A stretch of DNA of 64,000 nucleotides from Clostridia bacterium (GCA_026416815.1 JAOAEJ010000072.1:142688-206687), one strand, 5' to 3'. Positions 42,441-53,363 are shown, counted from the first letter of the stretch. Notes: a model not told the origin generated them from the sequence alone. Program-made: numbers and translations.

Positions 42441-42734
42441 GTGGAAAATATAAAGAGGAACAGAAAAGGTAGTAATATTGAAAGTGATATAAAGAAGTAC
42501 CTTAAGGAGGCCGAGGAGAAGCTGGAAAATGACCTGGCGGGTACACGAGAAGCAATAAGGCTTATTGCAATAGATAAGACAAGAGCATTTATGATTGCTA
42601 TGGATAAGGGGCTTGATAAGGATGAAAGGGAATATCTGAAAGGACTAATTATTGAAAGTATGTACCAATCCTTCTGTTATGGATACGGTATAGGGAAAAT
42701 AGAAGGAAAAACCGATAAAAAGCTATATATATAG
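42441..42734 (+). CDS. Hypothetical small helical protein
   Basis: A 97-aa charged helical protein starting at GTG 42441 with GGGAGGAAAA upstream. Residues 15-75 look like one long helical pair (IKKYLKEAEEKLENDLAGT, then KTRAFMIAMDKGLDKDEREYLK). There is no known domain and no membrane segment. The good ribosome site supports a real gene. Confidence 0.55.
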   Translation: MENIKRNRKGSNIESDIKKYLKEAEEKLENDLAGTREAIRLIAIDKTRAFMIAMDKGLDKDEREYLKGLIIESMYQSFCYGYGIGKIEGKTDKKLYI

Positions 42735-42852
42735 TGGGTAAAGCTGCATATCTTAAGCATAAAGAGTCAGGATGTACTCCGCTATGATGCCGCAAGAATA
42801 TTTATGCTTAATGTTACCAAAAAAAATATGTAAATAAAATTTGTTAAATTTA

Positions 42853-42881
42853 TTGACATGGACGCAAAGCGCTGATAGAAT
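42853..42881 (+). promoter_or_regulatory. Promoter of the ilv-leu operon
   Basis: Perfect -35 TTGACA (42853-42858), 17 bases, TAGAAT (42876-42881). Transcription would start about seven bases later, at the beginning of the T-box leader. Confidence 0.75.
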
Positions 42882-42887
42882 ATTAAA

Positions 42888-43196
42888 CAATTATATTTTA
42901 ATCTAATCAAATGCTATGAAGGAATTAAGATACATTGGATTGTACAAGAGAGTCGGCGGTTGGTGCGAGCCGATACATAAGATGTATGTATAGCTCATTC
43001 CGGAGCACTGTTATTGAAGAAGATAAGTAGATAACAGCGGTGACCACGTTATAGTCAGGATATAGATTTGTAGCTTTTCTATATTCATTGAGGATATACC
43101 ATGTTAATGGTGTATCGAAATAGGGTGGTACCACGTGAGTATTTTATGCCTCTTCGTCCCTGCAAATACGTTTTGCGGGTATGGAGAGGCTTTTTG
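42888..43196 (+). ncRNA. T-box leader of the ilv-leu operon
   Basis: The T-box sequence AGGGTGGTACCACG is at 43122-43135. Stem I carries AGAGAGTCGGCGGTTGGTG (42945-42963) and stem III is CTGTTAT / ATAACAG. The terminator pairs GCCTCT...CCCTGCAAA with TTTGCGGG...AGAGGC (43149-43190) and runs into TTTTTG. Uncharged tRNA would favour the antiterminator. The specifier is probably CTC (leucine) near 42992 in TAGCTCATTCC; ATT (isoleucine) three bases on cannot be excluded. Leucine fits the downstream genes. Confidence 0.92.
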
Positions 43197-43270
43197 ATTT
43201 ATATTGCAATAAGTTTTTTATCGTGCAGGTGAAATTTTTAATAAGACTAATGGAGTAAGGAGGGTTAAGC

Positions 43271-44899
43271 ATGAGATTAACGGGAGCAAAAGCAATAATA
43301 AAAGCATTAGAGATGGAAAATGTAGAAGTAATGTTTGGATATCCTGGCGCTGCTATATGCCCTTTCTATGACGCCTTACTGGATTCCGGCATAAGGCATA
43401 TACTTACAAGAAATGAACAGGGAGCAGTACATGCGGCAAGCGGTTATGCTCGCGTTACAGGTAAGACAGGGGTATGCGTTGCAACTTCTGGTCCTGGAGC
43501 TACCAACCTTATTACCGGAATTGCTACAGCCTATATGGACTCAATCCCTGTTGTAGCGATTACAGGGCAGGTTTCGTCAGAGCTTATAGGTAAAGATGTT
43601 TTCCAAGAGGCTGATATAACCGGAGCTACCGCTCCGTTTTGTAAGCACAATTATTTGGTTAAGAATGTTAAGGATTTGCCAAGGATAATTAAAGAAGCTT
43701 TTCATATTGCTTCAACCGGGAGACCGGGACCGGTGGTCATAGATATCCCTGTGGACGTACAAAACAGAGAGCTTGATTTTATATATCCCGACAAAGTTGA
43801 TATAAAAGGCTATAAGCCAACCTATAAAGGACACGCACAGCAAATAAAGAGGGTAGCCGAGGCTCTGGAAAATGCTAAGGCACCTGTAATATGTGCTGGC
43901 GGAGGGGTAGTAAATGCCAATGCTTCAGGGGAATTGCTCGAGCTTGTGAATAAGAGCGGGATACCGGTAGTGACAACAATGATGGGTATAGGCTCGCTTC
44001 CGTCAAAGCACAAACTGAACCTGGGAATGCTTGGATCCCACGGACTATATGCTGCTAATTATGCAGTACACAATGCAGATCTGCTGATAATTATGGGGGC
44101 AAGAGTAGGGGATAGGGCAATAGCAGCCACAAATAAAATTACAGAGAAGGCAAAGATTATTCACATAGATATCGACCCTGCTGAAATAGGTAAAAATATT
44201 GAAGTGACAGTGCCGGTTGTAGGTGATGTAAAGCTGATTTTAAAGGATCTGATTGACATAATAAAACCCTTAACTATAGATAACTGGCTGGATACAATAA
44301 ATAAAGTAAAAAGTGAACACCCCTTGAAAAACAGGGACTACACCGATAGTAATACTGTCAACCCTAAGTATCTTCTTACAGTTTTATCCGAATTAACCGG
44401 TGAGGACTCTATTATCACTACCGAGGTTGGACAAAATCAAATATGGTCCGCAAACTACTACAACGTAAGGAAGGCCAGAAAGTTTATAACTTCAGGCGGT
44501 ATGGGGACTATGGGCTATGGCTTACCGGCCGCAATGGGAGCAAAGATTGGTGTAGGTAAAGAAAAGGTTATTGTTATAGGTGGAGATGGCAGCTTCCAGA
44601 TGTCTATGCAGGAGATGGGAACAATCAAGCAGAATAAGCTTGGGGTAAAGATAATCATTTTTAATAATTCAAGGTTGGGCATGGTTAGGGAAATACAGAA
44701 GGTTAGGTATTGCGGTAGATATTCACAGGTTTTACTTGATGAAAACCCTGATTTTGTCAAACTGGCTGAGGCTTATAGTTTCAGAGGTGAACGTATCAGT
44801 ACGAATGCGGATGTAAAGGATGCCCTAGCCAGGATGCTCTCGGATGACGAGCCATATCTGCTCGAGTGTATCGTTGATCCTGAAGAACCGACGTTGTAA
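43271..44899 (+). CDS. ilvB: Acetolactate synthase large subunit
   Basis: A 542-aa ThDP-dependent enzyme that makes acetolactate from two pyruvates, or acetohydroxybutyrate with 2-ketobutyrate. The catalytic Glu lies in RNEQGAVHAA, and the ThDP-Mg motif is GGDGSFQMSMQEMGTIKQNKLG (split). FAD-binding middle-domain residues are present. ATG 43271 follows AAGGAGGG. First gene after the T-box; the small subunit follows 42 bases later. Confidence 0.96.
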   Translation: MRLTGAKAIIKALEMENVEVMFGYPGAAICPFYDALLDSGIRHILTRNEQGAVHAASGYARVTGKTGVCVATSGPGATNLITGIATAYMDSIPVVAITGQVSSELIGKDVFQEADITGATAPFCKHNYLVKNVKDLPRIIKEAFHIASTGRPGPVVIDIPVDVQNRELDFIYPDKVDIKGYKPTYKGHAQQIKRVAEALENAKAPVICAGGGVVNANASGELLELVNKSGIPVVTTMMGIGSLPSKHKLNLGMLGSHGLYAANYAVHNADLLIIMGARVGDRAIAATNKITEKAKIIHIDIDPAEIGKNIEVTVPVVGDVKLILKDLIDIIKPLTIDNWLDTINKVKSEHPLKNRDYTDSNTVNPKYLLTVLSELTGEDSIITTEVGQNQIWSANYYNVRKARKFITSGGMGTMGYGLPAAMGAKIGVGKEKVIVIGGDGSFQMSMQEMGTIKQNKLGVKIIIFNNSRLGMVREIQKVRYCGRYSQVLLDENPDFVKLAEAYSFRGERISTNADVKDALARMLSDDEPYLLECIVDPEEPTL

Positions 44900-44941
44900 A
44901 AAATTTAGAGTGATTATTGTTATAGAAGGAGGATATGTAAA

Positions 44942-45454
44942 ATGGCTAAGCATACATTATCGGTGCTGGTAGAAAATCATCCAGGAGTACTTTCCAGAGT
45001 TGCGGGCCTATTCAGCAGAAGAGGCTTCAATATTGACAGTCTTGCTGTTGGTGTAACAGAAAATCCTGAAGTTTCCAGGATGACAATAGTGGTTGACGGG
45101 GACGACTACATAGTCGAGCAAGTCAGCAAACAACTTAATAAGCTAATAGATGTAATAAAAATCAAGCAACTTGACAAGAATGATTCCGTAAGCAGAGAAC
45201 TTGCTTTAATAAAGGTAAATGCTACAGCAGCTACCAGGGGTGAAATAATACAGATAGTTGAGATATTCAGAGCCAAAATAGTTGATGTATCTAAAAACAC
45301 CTTAACTATCGAGATATCAGGAGGTACCGATAAAGTGGCTGCTCTTGAAGATATGCTCAAGCAATTCGGTATAAAAGAGATTGTAAGGACGGGAACAATT
45401 GCTATCGAAAGAGGCAATAAATATATAAAAGTTACCAATAATGATGAGGAGTGA
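44942..45454 (+). CDS. ilvN: Acetolactate synthase regulatory small subunit
   Basis: A 170-aa regulatory subunit with an N-terminal ACT domain ([20 protein letters not shown] and [14 protein letters not shown]), where valine binds, and a C-terminal domain that activates IlvB. ATG 44942 follows AAGGAGG. The next gene begins seven bases after it. Confidence 0.95.
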   Translation: MAKHTLSVLVENHPGVLSRVAGLFSRRGFNIDSLAVGVTENPEVSRMTIVVDGDDYIVEQVSKQLNKLIDVIKIKQLDKNDSVSRELALIKVNATAATRGEIIQIVEIFRAKIVDVSKNTLTIEISGGTDKVAALEDMLKQFGIKEIVRTGTIAIERGNKYIKVTNNDEE

Positions 45455-45460
45455 TATTAA

Positions 45461-46456
<996 letters not shown>

Positions 46457-46504
46457 TATACTTATATAGAAAATAATAAAATGATTAAATAAAAAGGATG
46501 GAGC

Positions 46505-46522
46505 GCAGGGGATTACCCCTGC
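46505..46522 (+). other. GC-rich hairpin between ilvC and leuA
   Basis: GCAGGGG (46505-46511) pairs perfectly with CCCCTGC (46516-46522) around ATTA. No T-run follows, so it may protect or process the transcript rather than end it. Confidence 0.55.
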
Positions 46523-46621
46523 TGCATTCCTCCGACAAGTACTAAAGATTTTAAACTACCAAGGAAATTTACTTGGGCTTAGATATTTATGAATATGAGA
46601 TTGATAGAAGGAGGCTTCAAA

Positions 46622-48163
46622 ATGTCAAGACAAATTAAGATATTTGATACGACATTAAGGGATGGGGAGCAAACCCCAGGCGTAAACTTAAATATTCATG
46701 AGAAATTAGAAATTGCAAGGCAGCTTGTGCGTCTGGGCGTAGATGTCATAGAAGCCGGATTTGCCATCGCTTCACCAGGAGATTTTGAAGCTGTAAAGGC
46801 TGTTGCAGAAAACATAAAAGGTGCCACTATCGCGAGCCTTTGCAGGGCCGTGGAGAAGGATATAGACAGGGCATGGGAAGCAGTAAAGGGAGCTGAAAGG
46901 CCAAGGATACACACCTTCATAGCGACATCGGACATTCATATGAAGTATAAACTCAAGATGTCGGAAGAAGAAGTGCTCGAAAGAGCAGTAGCTATGGTTA
47001 AGTATGCAAAGAATTACTGTGAGGATATAGAATTTTCTGCTGAGGATGCAAGCAGAACACGTACGGACTTTTTATATAGGGTTGTAGAAGCAGTTATAAA
47101 AGCTGGGGCCACTGTGGTTAATATTCCCGACACAGTTGGGTATGCTACTCCTCTAGAGTTTGGAAGGCTTATAAAAGGCATAAGAGAGAATGTAAGCAAT
47201 ATTGATAAGGTTGACATAAGTGTCCATTGTCATAATGACCTTGGCCTGGCGGTAGCGAATACGCTTGCAGCTATGGAAAATGGTGCAACTCAGCTTGAGT
47301 GTACTGTAAATGGTCTTGGTGAGAGGGCGGGTAACGCAGCTGTAGAAGAAATAATTATGGGTATCAATACCAGGAAAGATTTCTATGGGATCAGTAACAA
47401 GATAGACACAACTCAGATATATAGAACCAGCAAGCTTGTGAGCAGCCTGACCGGTGTAAACGTACAACCGAATAAGGCTATTGTAGGGGCAAATGCTTTT
47501 GCTCATGAATCAGGAATTCACCAGCATGGTGTATTATCGGAAAAAAGTACTTACGAGATAATGACTCCCGAATCAATTGGTCTTTCTACAAACAGGATGG
47601 TTTTAGGTAAGCTTTCGGGACGACATGCGTTCGAAGAAAGGCTTAAGGAAATGGGTTATACTTCCTTAGCTAATGATGAAATACAAAAGGCTTTTGAAAA
47701 GTTCAAAAAGCTTGCAGATAAAAAGAAAGTCGTATTGGATAGAGACATTGAAGCACTCATAGAAGAAAAAGTTTCTGAAGTTCCGGAAGTATTTGAATTG
47801 GATAGCTTCCAGATAAACAGCGGAAACAAGACAATTGCTACAGCTACAGTGAGCTTAAAGAAAAATGATAGTGTCATAACCGAAGCCGCTACAGGTGATG
47901 GACCGGTGGATGCCGCTTTCAATGCAATGGAGAGAGCTGTAGGTGTTAGCTTGGAATTGGAAGACTACGGGTTAAGGGCTGTAACTGAGGGTAAGGATGC
48001 TCTCGGTGAAGTTACCGTAAGGGTATCCAAAGATGAAAAAATATTTGTAGGTAGAGGTGTAAGTACCGACATAATTGAAGCGAGCGTCAAGGCTTATTTG
48101 AATGCAATCAATAGAGCAATAAGCGAGCTTGGTGAAGATACCGCCGCTGTTTCAGGCAACTAA
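46622..48163 (+). CDS. leuA: 2-Isopropylmalate synthase
   Basis: A 513-aa enzyme for the first leucine-specific step, acetyl-CoA plus 2-ketoisovalerate. The catalytic domain shows [35 protein letters not shown] and [14 protein letters not shown]. The C-terminal LeuA dimer domain (from about 390), the leucine feedback site, is complete. ATG 46622 (MSRQIKIFD) follows AGGAGG; an ATG at 46589 would add 11 residues before the family start. Confidence 0.95.
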   Translation: MSRQIKIFDTTLRDGEQTPGVNLNIHEKLEIARQLVRLGVDVIEAGFAIASPGDFEAVKAVAENIKGATIASLCRAVEKDIDRAWEAVKGAERPRIHTFIATSDIHMKYKLKMSEEEVLERAVAMVKYAKNYCEDIEFSAEDASRTRTDFLYRVVEAVIKAGATVVNIPDTVGYATPLEFGRLIKGIRENVSNIDKVDISVHCHNDLGLAVANTLAAMENGATQLECTVNGLGERAGNAAVEEIIMGINTRKDFYGISNKIDTTQIYRTSKLVSSLTGVNVQPNKAIVGANAFAHESGIHQHGVLSEKSTYEIMTPESIGLSTNRMVLGKLSGRHAFEERLKEMGYTSLANDEIQKAFEKFKKLADKKKVVLDRDIEALIEEKVSEVPEVFELDSFQINSGNKTIATATVSLKKNDSVITEAATGDGPVDAAFNAMERAVGVSLELEDYGLRAVTEGKDALGEVTVRVSKDEKIFVGRGVSTDIIEASVKAYLNAINRAISELGEDTAAVSGN

Positions 48164-48260
48164 TAAGAGCCGCAGGCAGTTAGGCACAAATGAAGAGAAA
48201 GCATTGCTAGGGCCGCCTAGTATTTATTTCATGATAGAGAAATATAAAGAAGATTTAAAA

Positions 48261-48449
48261 ATAGCACAAGTTGAAGTTAATGATTTCCTATAAACACCTG
48301 CATTATGGGATAAACCCTTGGATATAATCATTTTCAGCTTGTGCTATAGATAGTTTAGGTGAACTCAGTGATTGACCAATAGGTAAACACCTGTGGCAAT
48401 TGGTGATTGCCTATCGTTGAAAAATAACTTTCAACATAAACTACTTATA
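48261..48449. repeat. Two tandem palindromic elements of family I type
   Basis: First (48261-48347): ATAGCACAAG pairs with CTTGTGCTAT, and AATGATT (48279-48285) with AATCATT. Second (48350-48449): ATAGTTTAGGTGAACTCAGTGATT at the left and AATAACTTTCAACATAAACTA at the right. Both share the TGATT ... AATCA/AATAA core with the copies at 5460 and 40548. They fill the gap between leuA and cimA. Confidence 0.65.
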
Positions 48450-48479
48450 TCTACAAATAAGCTGGAGGGTTAAAGTTAA

Positions 48480-50045
48480 ATGAAACAGGCGATTATATAT
48501 GATTCTACACTTAGGGATGGGGCTCAAGCTCAGGGTATATCCTATACTGTTGAGGATAAGCTAAGAATAGTTGAAAAGCTGGATAAGCTTGGAGTTAGCT
48601 ATATTGAAGCTGGTAATCCCGGATCAAATCCTAAAGACCTCGAATTTTTCGAACGGGTCAAAAAAATACAATTCAAACACGCTAAGATAATTGCATTTGG
48701 AAGTACCAGAAGAGTTAACATTGCAGTAGAAGATGATGCAAATGTTAAATCTCTTCTTATAGCAGATACTTCTGCGATAGCTATATTTGGTAAGAGTTGG
48801 GATTTTCATGTGCTTGATGTACTAAAAACAACATTGGAAGAAAATCTTAAAATGATTTATGATACTATAAAGTTTTTTAAGGATAAGGGGAAAGAGGTAG
48901 TATTTGACGCAGAGCACTTCTTCGATGGCTACAGGGCAAATCCTGAGTATGCTATGAAAAGTCTTCAAGCAGCGTATGAGGCTGGTGCAGACTGCTTATG
49001 CCTGTGCGATACTAATGGAGGAACATTTCCGGCAGATATCTATGATATTACCTCCAGAGTGGTTGAAAAGTTTAAGGTTGCTATAGGCATTCATTGCCAT
49101 AATGACAACGGTATGGCCGTTGCCAATTCCATCATGGCGGTTCAGGCTGGAGCAGTTCAGATACAGGGAACAATCAATGGATTTGGTGAGAGATGCGGAA
49201 ATGCTAATTTATGTACCATAATTCCTAACCTACAGCTGAAAATGGAGTACAACTGCATACCCGATGAAAGTATGCACAGCATTACTTCCACTGCGAGATA
49301 TATAAGTGAGGTAGCTAACGTAATCCATAACGAAAGGGCCCCATATGTCGGGAAATCTGCCTTTGCCCATAAGGCAGGTATGCATGCAGATGCTGTCAAC
49401 AAAAATAGTACTGCATACGAGCATATTAATCCTGAAATAGTCGGCAACGAAAGAATTTTTCTAATGTCCGAGGTAGCAGGACGCAGTGCGGTATTAAATA
49501 TCATTAATGGAGTAGATGAAACCCTAACAAAGGATTCACCTGAGACGAAGCTAATCCTTGAGAAACTCAAAGAATTGGAATATGAAGGCTACCAATATGA
49601 AGGTGCGGAAAGTTCTTTTGAATTGGTTATAAGAAAGGTTCTTGGGCGGTATAAACCTTTATTTGAACTCGGAGAGTTTAAAGTTATAGTTAATGAGCCT
49701 ACGATAAATAGCTTTAATTCATCAGCTATGATAAAAATAAGGGTTGATGATCAAGAGGAGATAACTGCAGCAGAAGGCGATGGCCCTGTGAATGCTTTGG
49801 ATAAAGCTTTAAGAAAAGCTTTGGAAAGATTCTATCCTCAAATAAGGGAAATGAAGCTTACGGATTATAAGGTTAGGGTACTTGATTCTACGTCAGCTAC
49901 TGCTGCAAAGGTCAGGGTGTTAATAGAATCAACCGATGGAGAAGAAATCTGGACGACAATAGGTGTTTCCACAGATATAATAGAAGCAAGCTGGAAAGCT
50001 CTTGTAGATTCAATAGAGTACAAAATGATTAAGGAAATATCATAA
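48480..50045 (+). CDS. cimA: (R)-Citramalate synthase
   Basis: A 521-aa LeuA-like enzyme that condenses pyruvate and acetyl-CoA, giving a threonine-independent route to 2-ketobutyrate and isoleucine. Motifs are YDSTLRDGAQAQGISYT, AIGIHCHNDNGMAVANS and GTINGFGERCGNANL. DGAQ in place of DGEQ and the whole-length pattern fit the CimA group (TIGR00977 type) rather than homocitrate or isopropylmalate synthase. ATG 48480 follows CTGGAGGGTTAAAG. A terminator follows. Confidence 0.9.
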   Translation: MKQAIIYDSTLRDGAQAQGISYTVEDKLRIVEKLDKLGVSYIEAGNPGSNPKDLEFFERVKKIQFKHAKIIAFGSTRRVNIAVEDDANVKSLLIADTSAIAIFGKSWDFHVLDVLKTTLEENLKMIYDTIKFFKDKGKEVVFDAEHFFDGYRANPEYAMKSLQAAYEAGADCLCLCDTNGGTFPADIYDITSRVVEKFKVAIGIHCHNDNGMAVANSIMAVQAGAVQIQGTINGFGERCGNANLCTIIPNLQLKMEYNCIPDESMHSITSTARYISEVANVIHNERAPYVGKSAFAHKAGMHADAVNKNSTAYEHINPEIVGNERIFLMSEVAGRSAVLNIINGVDETLTKDSPETKLILEKLKELEYEGYQYEGAESSFELVIRKVLGRYKPLFELGEFKVIVNEPTINSFNSSAMIKIRVDDQEEITAAEGDGPVNALDKALRKALERFYPQIREMKLTDYKVRVLDSTSATAAKVRVLIESTDGEEIWTTIGVSTDIIEASWKALVDSIEYKMIKEIS

Positions 50046-50064
50046 AAAATGTTATAATATTGTG

Positions 50065-50091
50065 AAAACCCGATAAAAATCGGGTTTTTTA
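50065..50091 (+). terminator. Terminator after cimA
   Basis: AAAACCCGAT (50065-50074) pairs perfectly with ATCGGGTTTT around AAAA and runs into T's. It probably ends the whole ilv-leu-cim transcript. Confidence 0.85.
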
Positions 50092-50277
50092 CTTAAAAAG
50101 CTTTACAGCCAAAAACTTATATGGTAATATAAGTAACCAAAGATTGCTTTTTCTAATTATATACCTGTAAGCTTAGTATAAAGAGGTATACTGGTTGTAT
50201 TCTTAATTATTAATTGACTGTTCTTTAAATGGGAGTATAGAGAAGCCAATTAGTACTTAAGAGGGGAGGTCCACTTA

Positions 50278-50481
50278 TTGCATTGTTCATATTATACTAA
50301 ATTCGGATTTTTCAGACGTTTGCGTGGTACAATGGGCTATTGTGAACTTCAGAAATGCAATATTATAAGAGAGGATACTGTAGGAAAGATACCTTATGCC
50401 TATTGTGAAGGAATAAAGGGTAAAAGTAATGTGCAATGTGGAGTGTTTCTGCATTTTTCCAATAAGAGACGAGATGTATAA
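50278..50481 (+). CDS. Small Cys-containing hypothetical protein
   Basis: A 67-aa frame starting at TTG 50278, supported by GAGGGGAGG eight bases upstream. An ATG at 50332 would give 49 residues but lacks a ribosome site. It contains five Cys (HCSYY; GYCELQKCN; YCEG; QCGVF). There is no known domain. The region between the cimA terminator and this gene shows no other gene. Confidence 0.45.
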   Translation: MHCSYYTKFGFFRRLRGTMGYCELQKCNIIREDTVGKIPYAYCEGIKGKSNVQCGVFLHFSNKRRDV

Positions 50482-50564
50482 GAATTATAGAAATTTTGCT
50501 TATTTATATATACAGTCTGAGCATAATAAATATTGTAAATGATAAAGAAAGAGGAGTAAAACCT

Positions 50565-50822
50565 TTGAAACTTTACGGAAGGATTGTAAAAGACGGAAGA
50601 GTAATAAGGGACGCAATAGTTGAAAAAAACGATGAAAATATGTCTTTTAGAGATTCACTGGAGCATTGTTTGATAAATCTTTGCAGGGAGCTAGAGTCGC
50701 AAGTACCAATGTGGCTTAAAAAGAATTCAACTGAATTTATCAACTTCCATAAAACCTCCTTTGACAAAGAGCATTTTATTGAAAATATAAAATTTGATAG
50801 ACTTGAAATCAGGATAGTTTAA
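50565..50822 (+). CDS. Conserved-looking small hypothetical protein
   Basis: An 85-aa soluble protein starting at TTG 50565 with AGAGGAG eight bases upstream. The start gives KLYGRIVKDGRVIRDAIVEK, a beta-hairpin-like N-terminus, followed by a helical middle and a short beta end. The longer frame starting at 50496 begins with a hydrophobic stretch that looks non-coding. I do not recognise the family. A strong terminator follows. Confidence 0.6.
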   Translation: MKLYGRIVKDGRVIRDAIVEKNDENMSFRDSLEHCLINLCRELESQVPMWLKKNSTEFINFHKTSFDKEHFIENIKFDRLEIRIV

Positions 50823-50833
50823 GTAAAACTACA

Positions 50834-50881
50834 AAAATCACCTTCGTGAGCGGTTAGAAGAGCACGGAGGTGATTTTTTTT
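50834..50881 (+). terminator. Terminator
   Basis: AAATCACCTTCGTG pairs with CACGGAGGTGATTT (14 pairs, one of them T-G) and is followed by eight T's. Confidence 0.85.
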
Positions 50882-50922
50882 GCAGCTACGCTTCATAAGA
50901 AAATTTTATTTGAGCGATATTG

Positions 50923-50954
50923 TACCCCGATTTTTTTATCCTATCTTCGAATAT
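50923..50954 (+). promoter_or_regulatory. SigI-type promoter, copy 1
   Basis: TACCCC (50923-50928), 19 bases, CGAATAT (50948-50954). It matches the ACCCC / CGAA pattern known for sigma-I and the two other copies at 53427 and 55883. It lies 74 bases before the small zinc-finger gene and may read through to sigI, giving autoregulation. Confidence 0.6.
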
Positions 50955-51027
50955 TATAATTGTAAACATAATATAGATAGGGCAGTTTAAAAAAGCATTT
51001 AATGAGTTAACTAAGGGAGGAATATAA

Positions 51028-51255
51028 ATGCGTGATCTAAAAAACTGTAAAACTTGCGGCAAACTGTTTTCACCCCTAGCCAGTACTACCCATTGTAACA
51101 GTTGTAGTACAGCCGATGAGAGGGTATTTAAAATGATAAGAGAATACCTGTATGATAATCCAGGTACAAACGCCTACGACTTATGTGTCAGATTTAATGT
51201 GAGCATTGAGAGAATAATCAAGTATATTAAAGATGATAGACTTAAGGTTATGTAA
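51028..51255 (+). CDS. Small zinc-finger/HTH protein, YvyF-like
   Basis: A 75-aa protein. The N-terminal zinc ribbon has four cysteines: CKTCGKLF and HCNSCS. It is followed by a helix-turn-helix-like segment (REYLYDNPGTNAYDLCVRFN and VSIERIIKYIKDDRL). The layout matches the flagellar-operon protein YvyF group (TIGR03826), but no flagellar genes are near. ATG 51028 follows AAGGGAGGAA. It stands just before sigI and behind a SigI-type promoter. Confidence 0.7.
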   Translation: MRDLKNCKTCGKLFSPLASTTHCNSCSTADERVFKMIREYLYDNPGTNAYDLCVRFNVSIERIIKYIKDDRLKVM

Positions 51256-51347
51256 AATTATAGCACCGGTCTTTTTATATCAAAATAAATTTATAGACCT
51301 TCAAAATTATGTATTAATTAGTCAATAAGTCAAAGTAGGCATACGGT

Positions 51348-51376
51348 TTGTCTAATACAAATATTAATGCTATAAT
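51348..51376 (+). promoter_or_regulatory. Predicted sigma-A promoter of sigI
   Basis: TTGTCT (51348-51353), 17 bases, perfect TATAAT (51371-51376), 34 bases before the sigI start codon. Confidence 0.6.
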
Positions 51377-51409
51377 CTTTACTATAATTATTAGCCTGGG
51401 AGGCCATTA

Positions 51410-52120
51410 ATGCAATTGGTTTCAATTAACCAAAGAGTTGAAAACATAAAGCATAACGAAGAAGAAATCAACAGGTTTGTAGAAGAGTATAAACCTTTTA
51501 TTGCTGCGTGTGCTGAAAGGTCTATCGGGCGTTATTTAAGATATGGTGAAGATGATGAGTTGAGCATTGCTCTTATGGCATTTGTAGAAGCTGTTAAGTC
51601 CTATAATGCAGATAAAGGCAATTTCTTATCATTCGCGCAAAATGTAATCAAAAGGCGTCTGATTGATTATTACAGAAAAGAAAAAAAGCACAGTCACGTA
51701 GTTTCACTAAATGGTTTTACAAAGGAAGATGACGAAGAAGAGATTGATTTAAGTATAGGGGAATCAATTGACAAGTTTTCTGAAGAAGTTAGAAGCGAGT
51801 ATAGAAGGCTGGAGTTGGAAGAATTAAAGAAAGAGTTGGGGAAATGGGATATATCGTTTATGGAGCTTGTGGATGCGTCTCCAAAGCATAACAGTACCAA
51901 AAAGGTATATAGCGATATTATTAAATATCTCCTGTCACAGTCTGAACTAGTAAGGCTGATGAAACAAAAGAAGTATCTTCCAATAGCAGAAATTGAAAAA
52001 AATACTGGGATATCCCGAAAAAAGATAGAGAGAGCTCGAAAGTATATAATAGCAGTTGTAATAATAATGACAGAGGATTACCAGTACATAGGTGAATATG
52101 TGAATTTGTTCAATAACTAG
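51410..52120 (+). CDS. sigI: RNA polymerase sigma factor SigI
   Basis: A 236-aa sigma factor of the SigI family. Region 2 reads FIAACAERSIGRYLRYGEDDELSIALMAFVEAVKSYNADKGNFLSFA (broken across residues 30-80), then RRLIDYYRKEKK. The C-terminal SigI-specific domain ends with a helix-turn-helix (LPIAEIEKNTGISRKKIERARKYI). In cellulolytic clostridia these factors control exported glycan-degrading genes. ATG 51410 follows CTGGGAGG. rsgI starts 43 bases after it. Confidence 0.92.
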   Translation: MQLVSINQRVENIKHNEEEINRFVEEYKPFIAACAERSIGRYLRYGEDDELSIALMAFVEAVKSYNADKGNFLSFAQNVIKRRLIDYYRKEKKHSHVVSLNGFTKEDDEEEIDLSIGESIDKFSEEVRSEYRRLELEELKKELGKWDISFMELVDASPKHNSTKKVYSDIIKYLLSQSELVRLMKQKKYLPIAEIEKNTGISRKKIERARKYIIAVVIIMTEDYQYIGEYVNLFNN

Positions 52121-52163
52121 TACAGGTGGCCTTCATACCTAAGGACTTACCGGGGGTGAGAAT

Positions 52164-53354
52164 ATGAAAGGCATTGTAGTTGATATCGCAGATAAGTATG
52201 CTGTTATTCTGGATAAACAGGGAAGCTTTATAAAGATTAAAAATACTGGTAACTTAAAGATCGGCTATGAAGTGGAGGCGCCATCAGTTGCTACACTTAA
52301 TATAAGCGCTTTTAATAGGATAGCATCGATAGCTGCTGTCTTCCTGATAATATTAGGTCTTGGCTATGGGGTCTACAGCTACAATCAGCCGTTTAGCTAT
52401 GTAGATATAGATATAAACCCCAGCATAGAACTCACTATTAACAGGTATGACAGAATAATAAAAGCAGAGGCTATAAATAATGATGGAAAAGTACTTTTAA
52501 ATGCAGGTTCTTATAAAAATAAGGGAATAGAAGATGGTATAGAAACACTATTAGAGGCGGCTGCTAAGAATGGGTATATTAAAAGCGACTCAGAAAATGC
52601 GGTTGTATTTACCGTAGTAAGTAGCGACGATGAAAAAGCAGAAAAAATACAGAATGAAATTAAAACAACTGCAGGCGAAGAGTTAAAGCAAAATAAAGAT
52701 AATGCAAATATTGTTATAGAGCGGGCAACTATAGAGAGACATCGTGAAGCAAAAAAAATCGGACTTTCACCGGGTAAGCTGGCACTTATTGAAAAGGCGG
52801 TGGAACTAGAGCCTGGTAAAAAGGTTGAAGATTTTAAAGATAAACCTGTAAAGGAAATTATAAAATCCATCAAAGAGGACAGCAAGTTAAAGGACAAAAA
52901 TGATGATAAAAAAGATAAATCAGATAATAACGAGAACAGCAAGTTAAAACTAAAAGATAAGACTAATGCTAATATAAATGAAAAAGCCGTTAAGGACAAT
53001 CATCAGACTAGCGAAACAATGAAAAACAATAAGGATGATAATAAAAAAGAGTCACAAGCTGAAAAGCCTAAAAAAACTTCACCTAGAGGACAGCAGGTAG
53101 AGGAGAAAAAAACCAGCTTAAAGAATAATAAGAAGGATGAAAGTTATAAGCAACAGGCGAGCGATAAAAAAAATACAAAAGATAATACTGTTGATAGGGA
53201 TAAAGGGAAGCCTAAAGTCAACATTCAGCACAAAGATAGTGAAATAAGCAAAGGAACTAATTCGGAAGAAAAGAAAGCGACAAATGGGAAAAATAACAGT
53301 AATACTCCCCACGATAGCAAAAGCTATCAAGGTAAAGGAAAAACTAAAAAATAG
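52164..53354 (+). CDS. rsgI: RsgI-type transmembrane anti-sigma factor
   Basis: A 396-aa single-pass protein. Residues 1-45 are the cytoplasmic RsgI N-terminal domain that holds SigI. The membrane helix is at about 51-72. The periplasmic domain begins with VDIDINPSIEL, where Asn85-Pro86 is the self-cleavage bond known for this family. From about residue 230 on, the protein is Lys/Asp/Asn-rich and disordered and carries no sugar-binding or enzyme module, unlike many C. thermocellum RsgI proteins. ATG 52164 follows GGGGGTGAG. Confidence 0.92.
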   Translation: MKGIVVDIADKYAVILDKQGSFIKIKNTGNLKIGYEVEAPSVATLNISAFNRIASIAAVFLIILGLGYGVYSYNQPFSYVDIDINPSIELTINRYDRIIKAEAINNDGKVLLNAGSYKNKGIEDGIETLLEAAAKNGYIKSDSENAVVFTVVSSDDEKAEKIQNEIKTTAGEELKQNKDNANIVIERATIERHREAKKIGLSPGKLALIEKAVELEPGKKVEDFKDKPVKEIIKSIKEDSKLKDKNDDKKDKSDNNENSKLKLKDKTNANINEKAVKDNHQTSETMKNNKDDNKKESQAEKPKKTSPRGQQVEEKKTSLKNNKKDESYKQQASDKKNTKDNTVDRDKGKPKVNIQHKDSEISKGTNSEEKKATNGKNNSNTPHDSKSYQGKGKTKK

Positions 53355-53363
53355 GTAGTTATG

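Noticed and set aside
52511..52999. 162-codon minus-strand frame opposite rsgI
   Set aside because: The Ser/Phe/Leu-rich product is the antisense of Lys/Asp-rich coding DNA; a shadow, not a gene.
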